Assembly (NCBI RefSeq): GCF_005116655.2
Contig: NZ_CP050698.1
Location: forward strand, 1,766,501 to 1,830,500
Length of the DNA stretch: 64,000 nucleotides
Origin: Desulfosediminicola flagellatus
Lineage (GTDB): Bacteria > Desulfobacterota > Desulfobulbia > Desulfobulbales > Desulfocapsaceae
Direction: 5' to 3'
The stretch's first letter is position 1. Every line of letters starts with the position of its first letter. The position numbers were made by a program, and so were the translations under genes. Shown here one piece after another: positions 34,741 to 43,700 of this stretch. Under the pieces are notes generated by a model, which was given only the letters and a program-made list of their open reading frames with translations, was not told where the DNA came from and ran no database searches.

Positions 34741-35502
34741 ATGCAGAATACCATGGTAGATCGAGTAACCCAGGATGAACATTCAGGTATCAAACTTGAG
34801 TCATCGTATATTTTTGCGGAGCAATTGACCGCAGGCTTCAGTGATGAATTGCCTGAAATCAGAATGGATGAGCTTATTGAAGTTATCCTGACCGTGCTTG
34901 ATGCCCGTGACCCATATACCTTCAGTCATTCCCTCAGAGTGACAGAGATAGCAGTACTTATTGCAAGAGACATGGGGCTCCATGAAGATCGTGTACGCAT
35001 GATCCACGAGGCTGCGTATCTTCACGATATAGGTAAGGTTGGTATTCCGGACCGGGTGCTTAACAAAGCGGGTCGTCTTACCCGGGAAGAGATGCGGTAT
35101 ATGCAGGCGCATCCGCGCATCGGTTATAATGTGCTTTCTAGGTTACCGTTATTTAAAGATATTGCAGAAATTGTACTTTGCCACCATGAACGGTGGGATG
35201 GGTTGGGGTACCCGGCCGGAATGCAGGGCGAAGAGATTCCTCTGGAGTCGAGAATTATTGCGGTTGCTGATGCCTTTGATGCTATCACCTCTGATCGTCC
35301 TTATCGAAAGGGACAGTCGCTTGAATTTGGTATTCAGGAGATTCAGCGGCACCGGGAAGATCAATTTGGACCGAGAGTTGTTGATCATTTTATGAACATC
35401 TCCAAAAAAATTCCAAAGGTGATAGATACGCTCTCAGACTCCACATGCCCAAATGCCTTTGACGGTCATGATGACCTCATGCATTCACGAAGGCTTTTGT
35501 AA
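34741..35502 (+). CDS. HD-GYP domain c-di-GMP phosphodiesterase-like protein
   Basis: A 253-residue protein with the HD-GYP fold. The HD pair lies in AAYLHDIGKVGIPD, further metal ligands in YMQAHPRIGYNVLSRLP and LCHHERWDGLGYPAG (GYP present), and DAFDAITSDRPYRKG follows. It should degrade c-di-GMP, opposing the cyclase next door. It has no receiver or membrane domain; the first 50 residues are unassigned. A miniature element is inserted 8 bp past its stop codon. Confidence 0.9.
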   Translation: MQNTMVDRVTQDEHSGIKLESSYIFAEQLTAGFSDELPEIRMDELIEVILTVLDARDPYTFSHSLRVTEIAVLIARDMGLHEDRVRMIHEAAYLHDIGKVGIPDRVLNKAGRLTREEMRYMQAHPRIGYNVLSRLPLFKDIAEIVLCHHERWDGLGYPAGMQGEEIPLESRIIAVADAFDAITSDRPYRKGQSLEFGIQEIQRHREDQFGPRVVDHFMNISKKIPKVIDTLSDSTCPNAFDGHDDLMHSRRLL

Positions 35503-35510
35503 AAGAAAAT

Positions 35511-35663
35511 GTAACTATTCAGCAGCACCCCACCTGCCCCCGATCGGGACGCTTCGCATAGGCATACTATAGCCAATCGTCCCGCTTGAGGCCATCTGGA
35601 GCACTGCTAAACAGTTACGGCCTACAGAAAAGGGTACGTATGAGGTCTTGACTGAATAGTTAC
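35511..35663. mobile_element. IS66-like miniature element with 8-bp target duplication
   Basis: A 153-bp element with exact terminal inverted repeats GTAACTATTCAG (35511-35522) and CTGAATAGTTAC (35652-35663). The 8 bp on the left are AAGAAAAT and on the right AAGGAAAT, a duplication with one change. GTAA termini and 8-bp duplications are the signature of IS66-family elements, so this is probably a non-autonomous relative mobilised in trans. Internally CGGGACG and CGTCCCG form a dyad. There is no coding capacity and no transposase in the window. Confidence 0.75.
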
Positions 35664-35678
35664 AAGGAAATCATGATT

Positions 35679-35724
35679 AATTGTCAGGATATTGCAGCAT
35701 ATTGGTTGTGATGCCCTGACAATT
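35679..35724 (+). terminator. Terminator-like hairpin
   Basis: AATTGTCAGG (35679-35688) and CCTGACAATT (35715-35724) are exact inverted repeats with further pairing (GCAT/ATGC) in the loop, followed by TTATTG. It may end transcription of the GGDEF/HD-GYP pair across the inserted miniature element. Confidence 0.45.
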
Positions 35725-36030
35725 TTATTGTATCAAATTTACCTATTAAGTTGCAGAATCAACCATACATTTCCATACACAAATCAAAAATGGTGAGAAC
35801 ATAATCGGATCAATCGAAATTGCATATGTATAGATAATTACGATGATTTGCTAGCTCTATATATTTCTCCATCAACACCTGTTTCTCCCTTACTTTCTAC
35901 TTTCACATTTCGTTCATATTTCCTGCTCAATTGACGGTTACTTTTTACAGTATCGAGGCAGCAGGTGCCTGAAAAAATTTTATCTTCATATGTATATTTA
36001 GGGGCAATACCCTGAAAGGAGACACATATC

Positions 36031-36294
36031 ATGAACAACTTCGGACAAGTGAAAGTAACCGTAATTTTAGCATTACTTGTATTAATGCCGCTTACCGCAT
36101 GCGCAGAAAACAACAGTCGTGACCGTAAAGGCCCGCAGGGACCACCACCCGAGGCGATTCAAGCCTGCGAAGGAAAGCAGGAAGGTGACGCCGTTTCATT
36201 CAAAGGCCGGCGCGGAGAGACGCTCAATGCTACCTGTAGCATGGTTAAAGAACAACTTGTAGCTGTTCCGGAAGGACATGGTAGTCGCGAGTAA
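36031..36294 (+). CDS. Small secreted lipoprotein with Cys-containing tail
   Basis: An 87-residue protein with a lipoprotein signal peptide (VTVILALLVLMPLTAC, lipobox LTAC). The mature part includes GPQGPPPEAIQACEGKQEGD and ends with a second Cys in LNATCSMVKEQ. Small proteins with PPPEAIxAC...GDxVSF are found across proteobacteria without known function. The ATG follows AAGGAGA. It opens a run of same-strand genes encoding a receiver protein, a ferredoxin, a membrane cytochrome and an exported flavoprotein. Its GPPP motif echoes the Pro/Gly insertion in that flavoprotein. Confidence 0.72.
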   Translation: MNNFGQVKVTVILALLVLMPLTACAENNSRDRKGPQGPPPEAIQACEGKQEGDAVSFKGRRGETLNATCSMVKEQLVAVPEGHGSRE

Positions 36295-36313
36295 AACAGG
36301 AAAATCCTGAGTT

Positions 36314-36366
36314 GACCGATTACACATTTTTCTCCCTCCCCCTAAAAAAGAAATGTGTAGTTGGTC
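36314..36366 (+). promoter_or_regulatory. Long hairpin with pyrimidine-rich loop
   Basis: GACCGATTACACATTT (36314-36329) pairs with AAATGTGTAGTTGGTC (36351-36366), 14 of 16 positions plus possible wobbles. The 21-nt loop contains CTCCCTCCCCCT, which could pair with a Shine-Dalgarno sequence. It lies between the lipoprotein and receiver genes, ending about 30 bp before the latter. It could be a terminator/attenuator or an RNA control element; the sequence cannot decide. Confidence 0.45.
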
Positions 36367-36399
36367 GGTATTTAATGGAGCATGCGGAGTAGAAAAAAA

Positions 36400-36888
36400 A
36401 TGAAACCGTTAGCACAGGTGATAACCAAAGCGGAAAGGCAGCCGGAAGATTGGATCAACGCAAAACAGACGTTGTGTAATGAAGATAATCTGTCACTGAC
36501 TGGTGAAACCAAATTAAAAATTCTGGTAGTTGATGACTGTGATAACGTCAGGGCAATGATTGAATCATTTCTTCGATATCTGGGTCATAAAGTGGTGAGT
36601 GCACATGATGGTTTGATGGCATTAGAGCGCTTTCACCATGATAGCGACTCATTCGATCTTGTAATGACAGATATCAATATACCTGGAATAAACGGCAATG
36701 TCCTGGCAAGGCATATACAAAATATCAATGACAGTGTGCCTGTTATTGCTGTGACAGGTGACATTGAAAGTATCGGAATGGGTTTCGATAGCGTTGTCAT
36801 CAAGCCTTTTCAGCTGGCAGATATAGAAACTGTGATTGAACTTGTTATACCTGACTTCCCCTTAAAAACGCCTGCGCTTTTAGGCTAA
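36400..36888 (+). CDS. Single-domain response regulator (receiver only)
   Basis: A protein of about 162 residues with one receiver domain (about 44-150): acidic pocket LVVDDCDN, phosphoacceptor in LVMTDINIPGINGN, and Lys in VIKPF. No output domain follows; the first 40 residues are unassigned. CheY-like proteins act by protein contact or phosphorelay. Its place between a lipoprotein and redox genes suggests it may regulate them, but no partner kinase is adjacent. ATG 36400 has GGAG ten bases upstream; ATG 36382 is too close to its GGAG. Confidence 0.88.
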   Translation: MKPLAQVITKAERQPEDWINAKQTLCNEDNLSLTGETKLKILVVDDCDNVRAMIESFLRYLGHKVVSAHDGLMALERFHHDSDSFDLVMTDINIPGINGNVLARHIQNINDSVPVIAVTGDIESIGMGFDSVVIKPFQLADIETVIELVIPDFPLKTPALLG

Positions 36889-36915
36889 TTAGTTCAACTT
36901 ACTTATATAACGATT

Positions 36916-37131
36916 ATGGCAATTGAAAATATACAAGGGTGCATTGGTTGCGGTACCTGTGTTGCGACTTGTCCGACAGATGTCATTAGACAGGACTCCA
37001 GGACTGGAAAAGCGCGCATACAATATCCGCAAGACTGCCAGATATGTCATCTCTGCAGGATGTACTGTCCTGTTGATGCAATCACAATCACGCCGGAAAA
37101 ATCAATTCCGGTCATTGTTTCATGGGGCTGA
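36916..37131 (+). CDS. 2[4Fe-4S] ferredoxin
   Basis: A 71-residue ferredoxin with two complete cluster motifs, CIGCGTCVATCP (residues 9-20) and CQICHLCRMYCP, the arrangement of bacterial 8-Fe ferredoxins. It overlaps the next gene by 10 bp, so it is translationally tied to a membrane cytochrome-like protein. It probably delivers electrons from the cytoplasm to that membrane protein, serving the exported flavoprotein. The electron donor is unknown. Confidence 0.9.
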   Translation: MAIENIQGCIGCGTCVATCPTDVIRQDSRTGKARIQYPQDCQICHLCRMYCPVDAITITPEKSIPVIVSWG

Positions 37132-37790
37132 AAATGATGAGAAAGACGTCATATGGTTTTGTTATGCGATCTCTGTTGCTTTATGCAGGGATGCCATTGC
37201 TTATACTAATTCTAGGAAACTACCCGGATAGAGCGCTCTACAAGGAGATAATCTCAGTTATAAATATTCTTGCCTTCTGCCTGCTGACGGGACAGATTTA
37301 CTGGTCGAGAGTCAATGATTTTGCCGTAGAGTCTCTGCGGGCTCGAAACCTGATATCTTTGCACAATATCGTTGGTTACATCTGTGTTGGTGTACTTTTT
37401 CTGCATCCCTTTTTACTTGTGCTGCCCCGTTTTTTCGAGAAGGGCATTAGTCCTGGCGAAGCTTTGTTTACACTACTATCGACGTTCTCAAGTAAAGGTG
37501 TGGTTCTCGGCATCATCGCCTGGCTACTTATGCTGGTAATTGGAACAACCTCAGTTTTTCGCAGAAAATTACCTCTGCGGTATAAAGACTGGCGGGCATT
37601 TCACGGGCTGCTCTCGGTACTCTTTATCATCGTAGGGACCTGGCATGCTATCGACTTAGGCCGTCATGCCGGAGTTGCCATGTCCTGCCTGTTTATCATT
37701 TTTACAGGCGGAGGCGTTGTGTTACTCCTTATTACAGAATACGCAGCAGGAAAACTCAAGAAACCGGAATTGAACAATGAATCATGTTGA
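37122..37790 (+). CDS. Ferric-reductase-like transmembrane b-type cytochrome
   Basis: A 222-residue integral membrane protein with about six hydrophobic helices. Histidines lie in helices as LISLHNIVGYICVGVLFLHP and FHGLLSVLFIIVGTWH, the paired pattern of ferric-reductase-like (b-heme) membrane domains. No FAD or NAD domain is attached, so electrons must arrive from a partner, most simply the ferredoxin encoded just before it. Outward transfer to the Tat flavoprotein encoded next is likely. ATG 37134 is an alternative start. It overlaps both neighbours. Confidence 0.82.
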   Translation: MGLKMMRKTSYGFVMRSLLLYAGMPLLILILGNYPDRALYKEIISVINILAFCLLTGQIYWSRVNDFAVESLRARNLISLHNIVGYICVGVLFLHPFLLVLPRFFEKGISPGEALFTLLSTFSSKGVVLGIIAWLLMLVIGTTSVFRRKLPLRYKDWRAFHGLLSVLFIIVGTWHAIDLGRHAGVAMSCLFIIFTGGGVVLLLITEYAAGKLKKPELNNESC

Positions 37791-39540
37791 TAAAGTAACT
37801 AACCTGTCCCGAAGACATTTTATGTCAGTAGCCGGGGGCGCTGCTGGTCTTGCTGCATTATCAGCTTTTGGACTCTCTGCAGCGAGAGTAGAAAGCAGTC
37901 CCAACATTTCTACAATCGATATTGACGCTATCAAATCCAAAAACACTGATACAGATGTGCTGGTCGTCGGCAGCGGTATGGCAGGGCTGTTTGCTGCAGT
38001 AAAAGCCCATGATGCTGGTGCCAGGGTTGTGATGGTTTCAAAGGGCAGGCTGGGTACTTCCGGTCAGACCCCTTTTGCCAGGGGGATTTTTGCCTATGAT
38101 CACCAAAAAGAGAAGATGAGTATTGATCAGTTTGTAGCTGGCGTTTCGCATTCAGCTATCGGCACAAATAATCCGGTATTTACCAGGCAACTGGCAGCCC
38201 ATTCACTGGATCGTGTTAATGAGTTGAGGGAGTGGGGGTTTTTCGATTCTCCCCTCTACCATAACTCGTTTTCAAAGCCGATTGTTGAACGTGAAATCCC
38301 GATAATTGAACGGGTGATGCTGACACATCTCATAGAAAAGAACGGTAGAATTAACGGAGCCGCAGGGTTTAGTCTTGATGAGGGCACCATACATTTCTTT
38401 TCGGCCAAAAGTGTCATTCTCTGTACTGGAGCGGGTGGTTTTAAACCTAACGGATTTCCTATATGTGATCTTACCCATGACGGAACAACGATGGCATATA
38501 AAATCGGGGCCAAAGTAACAGGTAAAGAATGGAATGACGGGCATCCGTCAAATCGAAAAAATCCGGCTTCGGTCTTCAGTCAATGGGGTGGCATGCTTGA
38601 ACGACCGCCTGGAACAACTGAGATTAGCATACGCCATGATTTAGGTGTTGACCTCAATTATGGCGTATACAAGAACGGTCCGCAGACGAAAGAATCGGGT
38701 CGACCAATGTTTATACAGGAAAAAGTTGCTGGAGGGCCATACAGGCCTGAAGGATTTGATAAGCCTGCAGGCCCTCCTGGGCCACCTCCAGGGCAGGATA
38801 ACGACCGGAGACCACCGGGCCCGGGTGGCGGTAAAAGTGGAAAACCACCGGGAATGGGCGGTGTCCCATCCGGAGGTGCATCTGCAGGAATGTCGATTCA
38901 CAAAGCTGAAGGCCTTGTACCTATTAATGCCAGTGGAGAATCGAACATTCAAGGTTTGTATGCAGCAGGTGACGCACTTGGCTCGCATATGGCAGGTGGG
39001 ATTTATACACAGATTGGTTCATCACTTGCAGGGTCTGCTGTTCAGGGTGCTATTGCCGGTGAGGCCGCTGCCAGTGCAGTTCGAGATATGGGATTGCCGC
39101 TTATTTCAACTGCTAAACGACGTCAGGTTGAGGCTGAGATTATTGCTCCCTTAAAACGGGAAAGGGGTTATAGCCCGGCGTGGGTTACGCAGACACTTCA
39201 GTCCACAATGATTCCTAATTTTGTTCTCTATGTGAAAAAGGAACGACTGCTTACTGCAGCTCTTGCCTACATAGAAGAACTACGGGATAGCCATCAGCCG
39301 ATGCTGATCGCCTCTGATATGCATGAATTGAGGCTGGCCCACGAAACTGAAAGTATGATCCTGAATGCGGAGATGAAGTTGCGCGCTTCGATAATGCGTA
39401 AAGAAAGCAGATGCAGTCATTATCGCCTGGATTATCCTGATGTGGACAGAAAAGAATGGGATTGCTGGATTAACCTTTTCAAAGATTCAGACGGGAATAT
39501 GGCACTTGAAAAACAATTTTTTGATCAATGGCCTTCATAA
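37777..39540 (+). CDS. Tat-exported FAD-dependent oxidoreductase with Pro/Gly-rich insertion
   Basis: A 587-residue flavoprotein. A twin-arginine signal (LSRRHFMSVAGGAAG, residues 10-24) precedes the FAD dinucleotide motif VLVVGSGMAGLFAA (61-74). The FAD-binding-2 (fumarate reductase/AprA-like) fold continues to GLYAAGDALGSHMAGG and a C-terminal segment ESRCSHYRLDYPDVD, typical of AprA/SdhA relatives. Between them, about residues 326-372, is a low-complexity insert rich in Pro, Gly and Lys (GPPGPPPGQDNDRRPPGPGG). The protein probably folds with FAD, is exported, and receives electrons from the cytochrome gene it overlaps by 14 bp. The acceptor or donor is unknown; fumarate-type activity cannot be assumed. 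Confidence 0.85.
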   Translation: MNHVDKVTNLSRRHFMSVAGGAAGLAALSAFGLSAARVESSPNISTIDIDAIKSKNTDTDVLVVGSGMAGLFAAVKAHDAGARVVMVSKGRLGTSGQTPFARGIFAYDHQKEKMSIDQFVAGVSHSAIGTNNPVFTRQLAAHSLDRVNELREWGFFDSPLYHNSFSKPIVEREIPIIERVMLTHLIEKNGRINGAAGFSLDEGTIHFFSAKSVILCTGAGGFKPNGFPICDLTHDGTTMAYKIGAKVTGKEWNDGHPSNRKNPASVFSQWGGMLERPPGTTEISIRHDLGVDLNYGVYKNGPQTKESGRPMFIQEKVAGGPYRPEGFDKPAGPPGPPPGQDNDRRPPGPGGGKSGKPPGMGGVPSGGASAGMSIHKAEGLVPINASGESNIQGLYAAGDALGSHMAGGIYTQIGSSLAGSAVQGAIAGEAAASAVRDMGLPLISTAKRRQVEAEIIAPLKRERGYSPAWVTQTLQSTMIPNFVLYVKKERLLTAALAYIEELRDSHQPMLIASDMHELRLAHETESMILNAEMKLRASIMRKESRCSHYRLDYPDVDRKEWDCWINLFKDSDGNMALEKQFFDQWPS

Positions 39541-39802
39541 TTTCTTTCTGTCTTAAGAATGCAGTTTCGGGTTAACACGGATTTCAGGTTGCCTGTCACT
39601 CTTTAGCTGCAGGACGTTCCGCATTAAACATTAGTATGCCAGAGTCTGTTAGTATGAAGGCTCTGGTTGTATCATTTCTGCACAATTCATATTCAACAAT
39701 AACAACATACTCCTGGCTGCAACCGGATATTCCATACTTATGTCTGCAGGTAATGACCCGTTACTCAGATTGTCATCGCACATTTTAATAATCATATTTT
39801 TA

Positions 39803-39996
39803 ATTACCACCGAAACTCAGCCACATGATGTTAGGCGTAAGGCGATAGGAGTGAGGAGTCAGCAACATCATTCGGCAAATCATCTCAAATATGTTGTAAA
39901 ATAAGATAATTACTATGTATGGACGTTTTCCTGTTTATTACGCCTCACGCCTCACGCCTCTCTCCTCACCGTTCGAAGCTGAGGATTAGTGGTAAT
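39803..39996. repeat. Imperfect inverted-repeat element with GGCGTRAGG motifs
   Basis: Outer arms ATTACCACCGAAACTCAGC (39803-39821) and GCTGAGGATTAGTGGTAAT (39978-39996) pair at 15 of 19 positions. Inside, GGCGTAAGGCGATAGGAGTGAGGAG on one side faces CGCCTCACGCCTCACGCCTC and CTCCTCACC on the other, so short GA/GC motifs are also in inverted orientation. The 710-bp gap around it (39541-40250) has no gene. It may be another miniature element or a structured RNA. Confidence 0.5.
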
Positions 39997-40250
39997 CAGA
40001 ATAATATTTATACATAATTCCAAACGCTTGTGTTTGCGGACACATTCACCATGAAAATGGTTTGGTTATTGGCGGGCAGATATCAGGGGGGATGAGAAAA
40101 TGATGTCCAACTGTGCTTGATCTATGGTTATCAGTATGTCAGGCATGTGGTATACTTGTAGACGGGTGAGTGCTGTTTACCAATGTTACACAATCGATAT
40201 GTAAGCCTTCTTGATATATAAATCCCGATGTTCTGAACTGGGGTGATGCC

Positions 40251-43200
40251 ATGCATGCTATTCTTTGTGGTGACTATTTTTTGCGGTGTTTGAAGTATGG
40301 ATGGATTGTGCTGGTAATCCTGTCGGCTGTATTTTGCTATAACCCGGGTGCAGCAGAAGAATCAGTGAAGATTGGGGTGCTGGCACAACGGGGTGAAGAG
40401 CAGTGTATGAAAAACTGGCAGCCGACTGCAGATTACCTGAGTAGTCGTATCCCAGGTCATAGGTTTGAAATTGTTCCTCTCGGATATTCGATTATTGCTA
40501 CGACTGTCGCTAGTGGAAAAGTTGATTTTATTTTGACCAATTCTGCTATGTACATTGAACTTGAGCAGAAATATGGTGTCAACAGGATTGTCACGCTCAA
40601 GGAGCGGCGGCAGAACAGACTCTATTCCAGTTATGGCAGTGTAATTTTTACCCGAGCCTCAAAAAAGGATATTCGTTCGTTCAATGATCTGAAGGGCAGG
40701 TCAATAATGGGTGTCTCGGAAGATTCACTTGGCGGATGGATGATGGCCTGGCGTGAGTTGAAGGAAAATGGCATCCGACCATCGCGGGACTTTACCTCGC
40801 TCTCTTATGGAGAAACCCATGACGATGTTGTCTATGCGGTGCGGGACGGTGTTGTTGAAGTGGGGATTGTTCGCACCAACAGCCTTGAAGTTATGGCTGA
40901 AGAGGGCTCAATTGTTTTAAGCGATTTTTTTGTGCTTCCGCCACCGCTAACAGTCCCCAGACCGCTTCCTTCATATCTTACTACTACACGTGAGTATCCA
41001 AATTGGCCTATGGCAGAGGTACGTGGCACAATTGATAGTCTGGCAGAAAAGGTCGCGGTTGCTCTTCTTGCAATGCCTATGGAGTCCCAGGCAGCAATGG
41101 CCGCCGGGTCGGGAGGCTGGACGATTCCTCTCAACTATCAGCCTGTGATGGATTGTATGATGGCGCTGCATGTAGGGCCATATGCTGATCTTGGAAATGT
41201 TACCATCTCGGATATGCTGCGTAGTTATGGTCCCTGGTTTGTCGTGGCGGCGTTAGCATTCAGTTCTCTGGTAGCTTTCTCTGGCGTGGTATTGAAATAC
41301 AATCGCAGGCTTCGAGGGGCTCATATCTCACTGGTGCGGGAGATGGAGATGCACAAAAAGCTAGATAAAGAGCTTGAAGAGGCCAAGGATCAGGCGGAGG
41401 CTGCGACACAAGCAAAGAGCCGTTTCCTGGCAAATATGAGCCACGAAATCCGTACCCCGATGAACGGAATTATTGCTGCCACTGATCTGGCACTGGCCGA
41501 AGAGGTCTCACCTGAGGTGGGCCAATATCTTCAGATCGTTCAGAATTCATCTGGGGCGTTGCTTGGAATCATCAACGATATTCTTGATTATTCAAAAATA
41601 GAGGAGGGCCAGCTGGAACTGAAAGAGCGAGTCTTCCGACTTGATGAGATGTTTGACAGGGTAATGGATCTGTTTGTGAATCAGGCAGCTGATAAGGGGC
41701 TCGAGTTGCTGGTCGATATAGACAGGAACACTCCAAGAATACTTCTCGGAGATTCTCTTCGTCTCCAGCAGATCCTCACGAACCTGATCAGCAATTCCAT
41801 TAAATTTACAGGATCAGGCGGTATCATCCTGGTAAGTGTTAAAGGAATAGAAATTGCGGAGAAGCCTTTGGGAGCAGATGCGGTCATGCTCAGCTTTTCA
41901 GTAAAGGACACCGGTACAGGAATTTCTCCCGATTATATGCCCCTGCTTTTCACCCCGTTTTCTCAAGGAGATTCTTCTTCAACCAGGCAGTACGAAGGCA
42001 CAGGGCTGGGGCTGTCAATCTGTCAGCGTTTCGTTAAAATGATGCACGGGGAGATCTGGGTTGAGTCTGTGCTCGGGCAAGGGAGTACATTCTCGTTTAC
42101 AGTCAGGCTGGTGCAGGCCGGGACAGTACCTGAGGGAAGTTTTGCGCTACCAGCAGATATAAGTGGCCTCAATGTGCTTGTGGTGGATGACTGTGCTGAT
42201 AGTCGGGAAATTTTGAATCGAATGCTTACTTCGCTGGGTTTTCTCGTTGAGACTCTGTCGTCTGGAATAGAGGCATTGGATCGACTGAAAGATGACACGA
42301 AGGGTGGAAAGGTTGATCTGGTACTTATGGATTGGAAGATGGCAAAGATGGATGGAATTGAAACATCGAGGAAAATACGACAGGATTTAGGGCTGTCGCT
42401 GCCAATTATCATGATGACTGCCTTTGCCAGGGAGGTACATAAAACTGAGGCGGAACGGGCTGGTACTAATGGCTTTCTCACAAAACCTATCTTCCAGTCA
42501 ACCCTGTTTGATGCGATTATGGACGCTTTTGGCAAAGAAGGAAAGCGCAAACGCGGAGGCAAACGGGATTTTACTACCCGAGCCTCGATGTATAAAAAAC
42601 ATCTGAAAGGCTATCGCATGCTGGTGGTCGAGGATAATCTTACCAACCGTCAGGTGGCTCAGGCGATTCTTGGCGGAGCGGGTATAGAGGTCAGCATGGT
42701 ATTCAATGGCAAAGAGGCGGTGAAGGAAGTTGGGCGTGAACCCTATGATGCTGTGCTTATGGACGTACAGATGCCGGTAATGGATGGATATGAAGCTACA
42801 CGAGCTATCCGCGCAATGCCGGGATTTGAGCAGTTGCCAATTGTCGCTATGACAGCGCATGCAATGAAGGGAGATGAAGAAAAATGTTTCGAGGCGGGGA
42901 TGGATGGCTATGTGGCTAAACCGATTAATCAGGATCGGCTTTTTCATACGCTCTGGCATCTTTTACGAAACAGAAAGAAGGTGGCAGAGACTAGCCTGGA
43001 GAACGCGGCATTACTACAGTCGACTGACCTGCATGAGTTTGCCGAAAGGAAAGCAAAAGCTGTTGACGGTATTGTTCCGCTCATGTCTCCTGATGACCTG
43101 CCGGGAATAGATGTCGCTTCTATTCTGGAGGCAACGGGCCTGACCTGGCAGGCATTCAGTATGATTCTTGCCGGCTTTTACGGCGATAATCTGACAACAG

Positions 43201-43700
43201 CTGGAGGAATACGGAAATTACAGGAGCAGGATGATGTCGAAAATTTGGCGCTAATAGCTCATAGCCTGAAGGGGAGTGCTGCAAATATTGGTGCTAAGGA
43301 AATACAACAGACCGCGGCGCTGCTTGAGCAGGCCTGTAGTGGAGAGATTGTAGCGGATATTACTGGCGATCTCAGTTCGCGTCTTGCTACTCAGCTGGAA
43401 GGATTGCTGGCCCTGCTAGAACCTCTGGCGGGGCAGGCGGTAATTGAGCCGGTTGCAGGGTCTGCAGAGCTTGAGAATAGTGACCCTGAACCACTTATTG
43501 ATGCGCTTTCCGAGGCAATTGAGCGGGCAGACCCTGAAGATATCAGCAGTTTCACAACTGAAATCCTTCACAGACTTCGCGGGCACGAGGAGGTCGAGCC
43601 GGAGCTTTTGAAGATGCTTGACAACCAGACCCGGCGCTATGATTATGATCTGGCAAACGAAACGATTCAACAGATTCGGGAATCCCTGGAGAGAGTGTAA
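40251..43700 (+). CDS. PhnD-type sensor hybrid histidine kinase with two receivers and HPt
   Basis: An 1149-residue sensor kinase. A signal/TM start leads to a periplasmic PhnD-like binding domain (about 37-310, [14 protein letters not shown]), a TM helix (about 328-348), coiled coil, HisKA with His398 in [12 protein letters not shown], and HATPase. Two receivers follow (phosphoacceptors in [13 protein letters not shown] near 693 and [13 protein letters not shown] near 837), then a C-terminal HPt domain with [12 protein letters not shown] near 1004. The layout recalls TtrS-type oxyanion sensors, but the ligand is unknown. The gene stop overlaps the start of the HD-GYP regulator gene by one base, making that regulator the likely phosphorelay output. 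Confidence 0.92.
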   Translation: MHAILCGDYFLRCLKYGWIVLVILSAVFCYNPGAAEESVKIGVLAQRGEEQCMKNWQPTADYLSSRIPGHRFEIVPLGYSIIATTVASGKVDFILTNSAMYIELEQKYGVNRIVTLKERRQNRLYSSYGSVIFTRASKKDIRSFNDLKGRSIMGVSEDSLGGWMMAWRELKENGIRPSRDFTSLSYGETHDDVVYAVRDGVVEVGIVRTNSLEVMAEEGSIVLSDFFVLPPPLTVPRPLPSYLTTTREYPNWPMAEVRGTIDSLAEKVAVALLAMPMESQAAMAAGSGGWTIPLNYQPVMDCMMALHVGPYADLGNVTISDMLRSYGPWFVVAALAFSSLVAFSGVVLKYNRRLRGAHISLVREMEMHKKLDKELEEAKDQAEAATQAKSRFLANMSHEIRTPMNGIIAATDLALAEEVSPEVGQYLQIVQNSSGALLGIINDILDYSKIEEGQLELKERVFRLDEMFDRVMDLFVNQAADKGLELLVDIDRNTPRILLGDSLRLQQILTNLISNSIKFTGSGGIILVSVKGIEIAEKPLGADAVMLSFSVKDTGTGISPDYMPLLFTPFSQGDSSSTRQYEGTGLGLSICQRFVKMMHGEIWVESVLGQGSTFSFTVRLVQAGTVPEGSFALPADISGLNVLVVDDCADSREILNRMLTSLGFLVETLSSGIEALDRLKDDTKGGKVDLVLMDWKMAKMDGIETSRKIRQDLGLSLPIIMMTAFAREVHKTEAERAGTNGFLTKPIFQSTLFDAIMDAFGKEGKRKRGGKRDFTTRASMYKKHLKGYRMLVVEDNLTNRQVAQAILGGAGIEVSMVFNGKEAVKEVGREPYDAVLMDVQMPVMDGYEATRAIRAMPGFEQLPIVAMTAHAMKGDEEKCFEAGMDGYVAKPINQDRLFHTLWHLLRNRKKVAETSLENAALLQSTDLHEFAERKAKAVDGIVPLMSPDDLPGIDVASILEATGLTWQAFSMILAGFYGDNLTTAGGIRKLQEQDDVENLALIAHSLKGSAANIGAKEIQQTAALLEQACSGEIVADITGDLSSRLATQLEGLLALLEPLAGQAVIEPVAGSAELENSDPEPLIDALSEAIERADPEDISSFTTEILHRLRGHEEVEPELLKMLDNQTRRYDYDLANETIQQIRESLERV

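Noticed and set aside
35838..36113. 91-residue minus-strand ORF overlapping the lipoprotein gene
   Set aside because: The plus-strand lipoprotein has a Shine-Dalgarno sequence, signal peptide and lipobox; the antisense frame has none of these.
39931..39972. Short CGCCTCACGCCTCACGCCTC run considered as a CRISPR or tandem array
   Set aside because: The units are about 8 bp with no spacers; it is a degenerate simple repeat inside the palindromic element.
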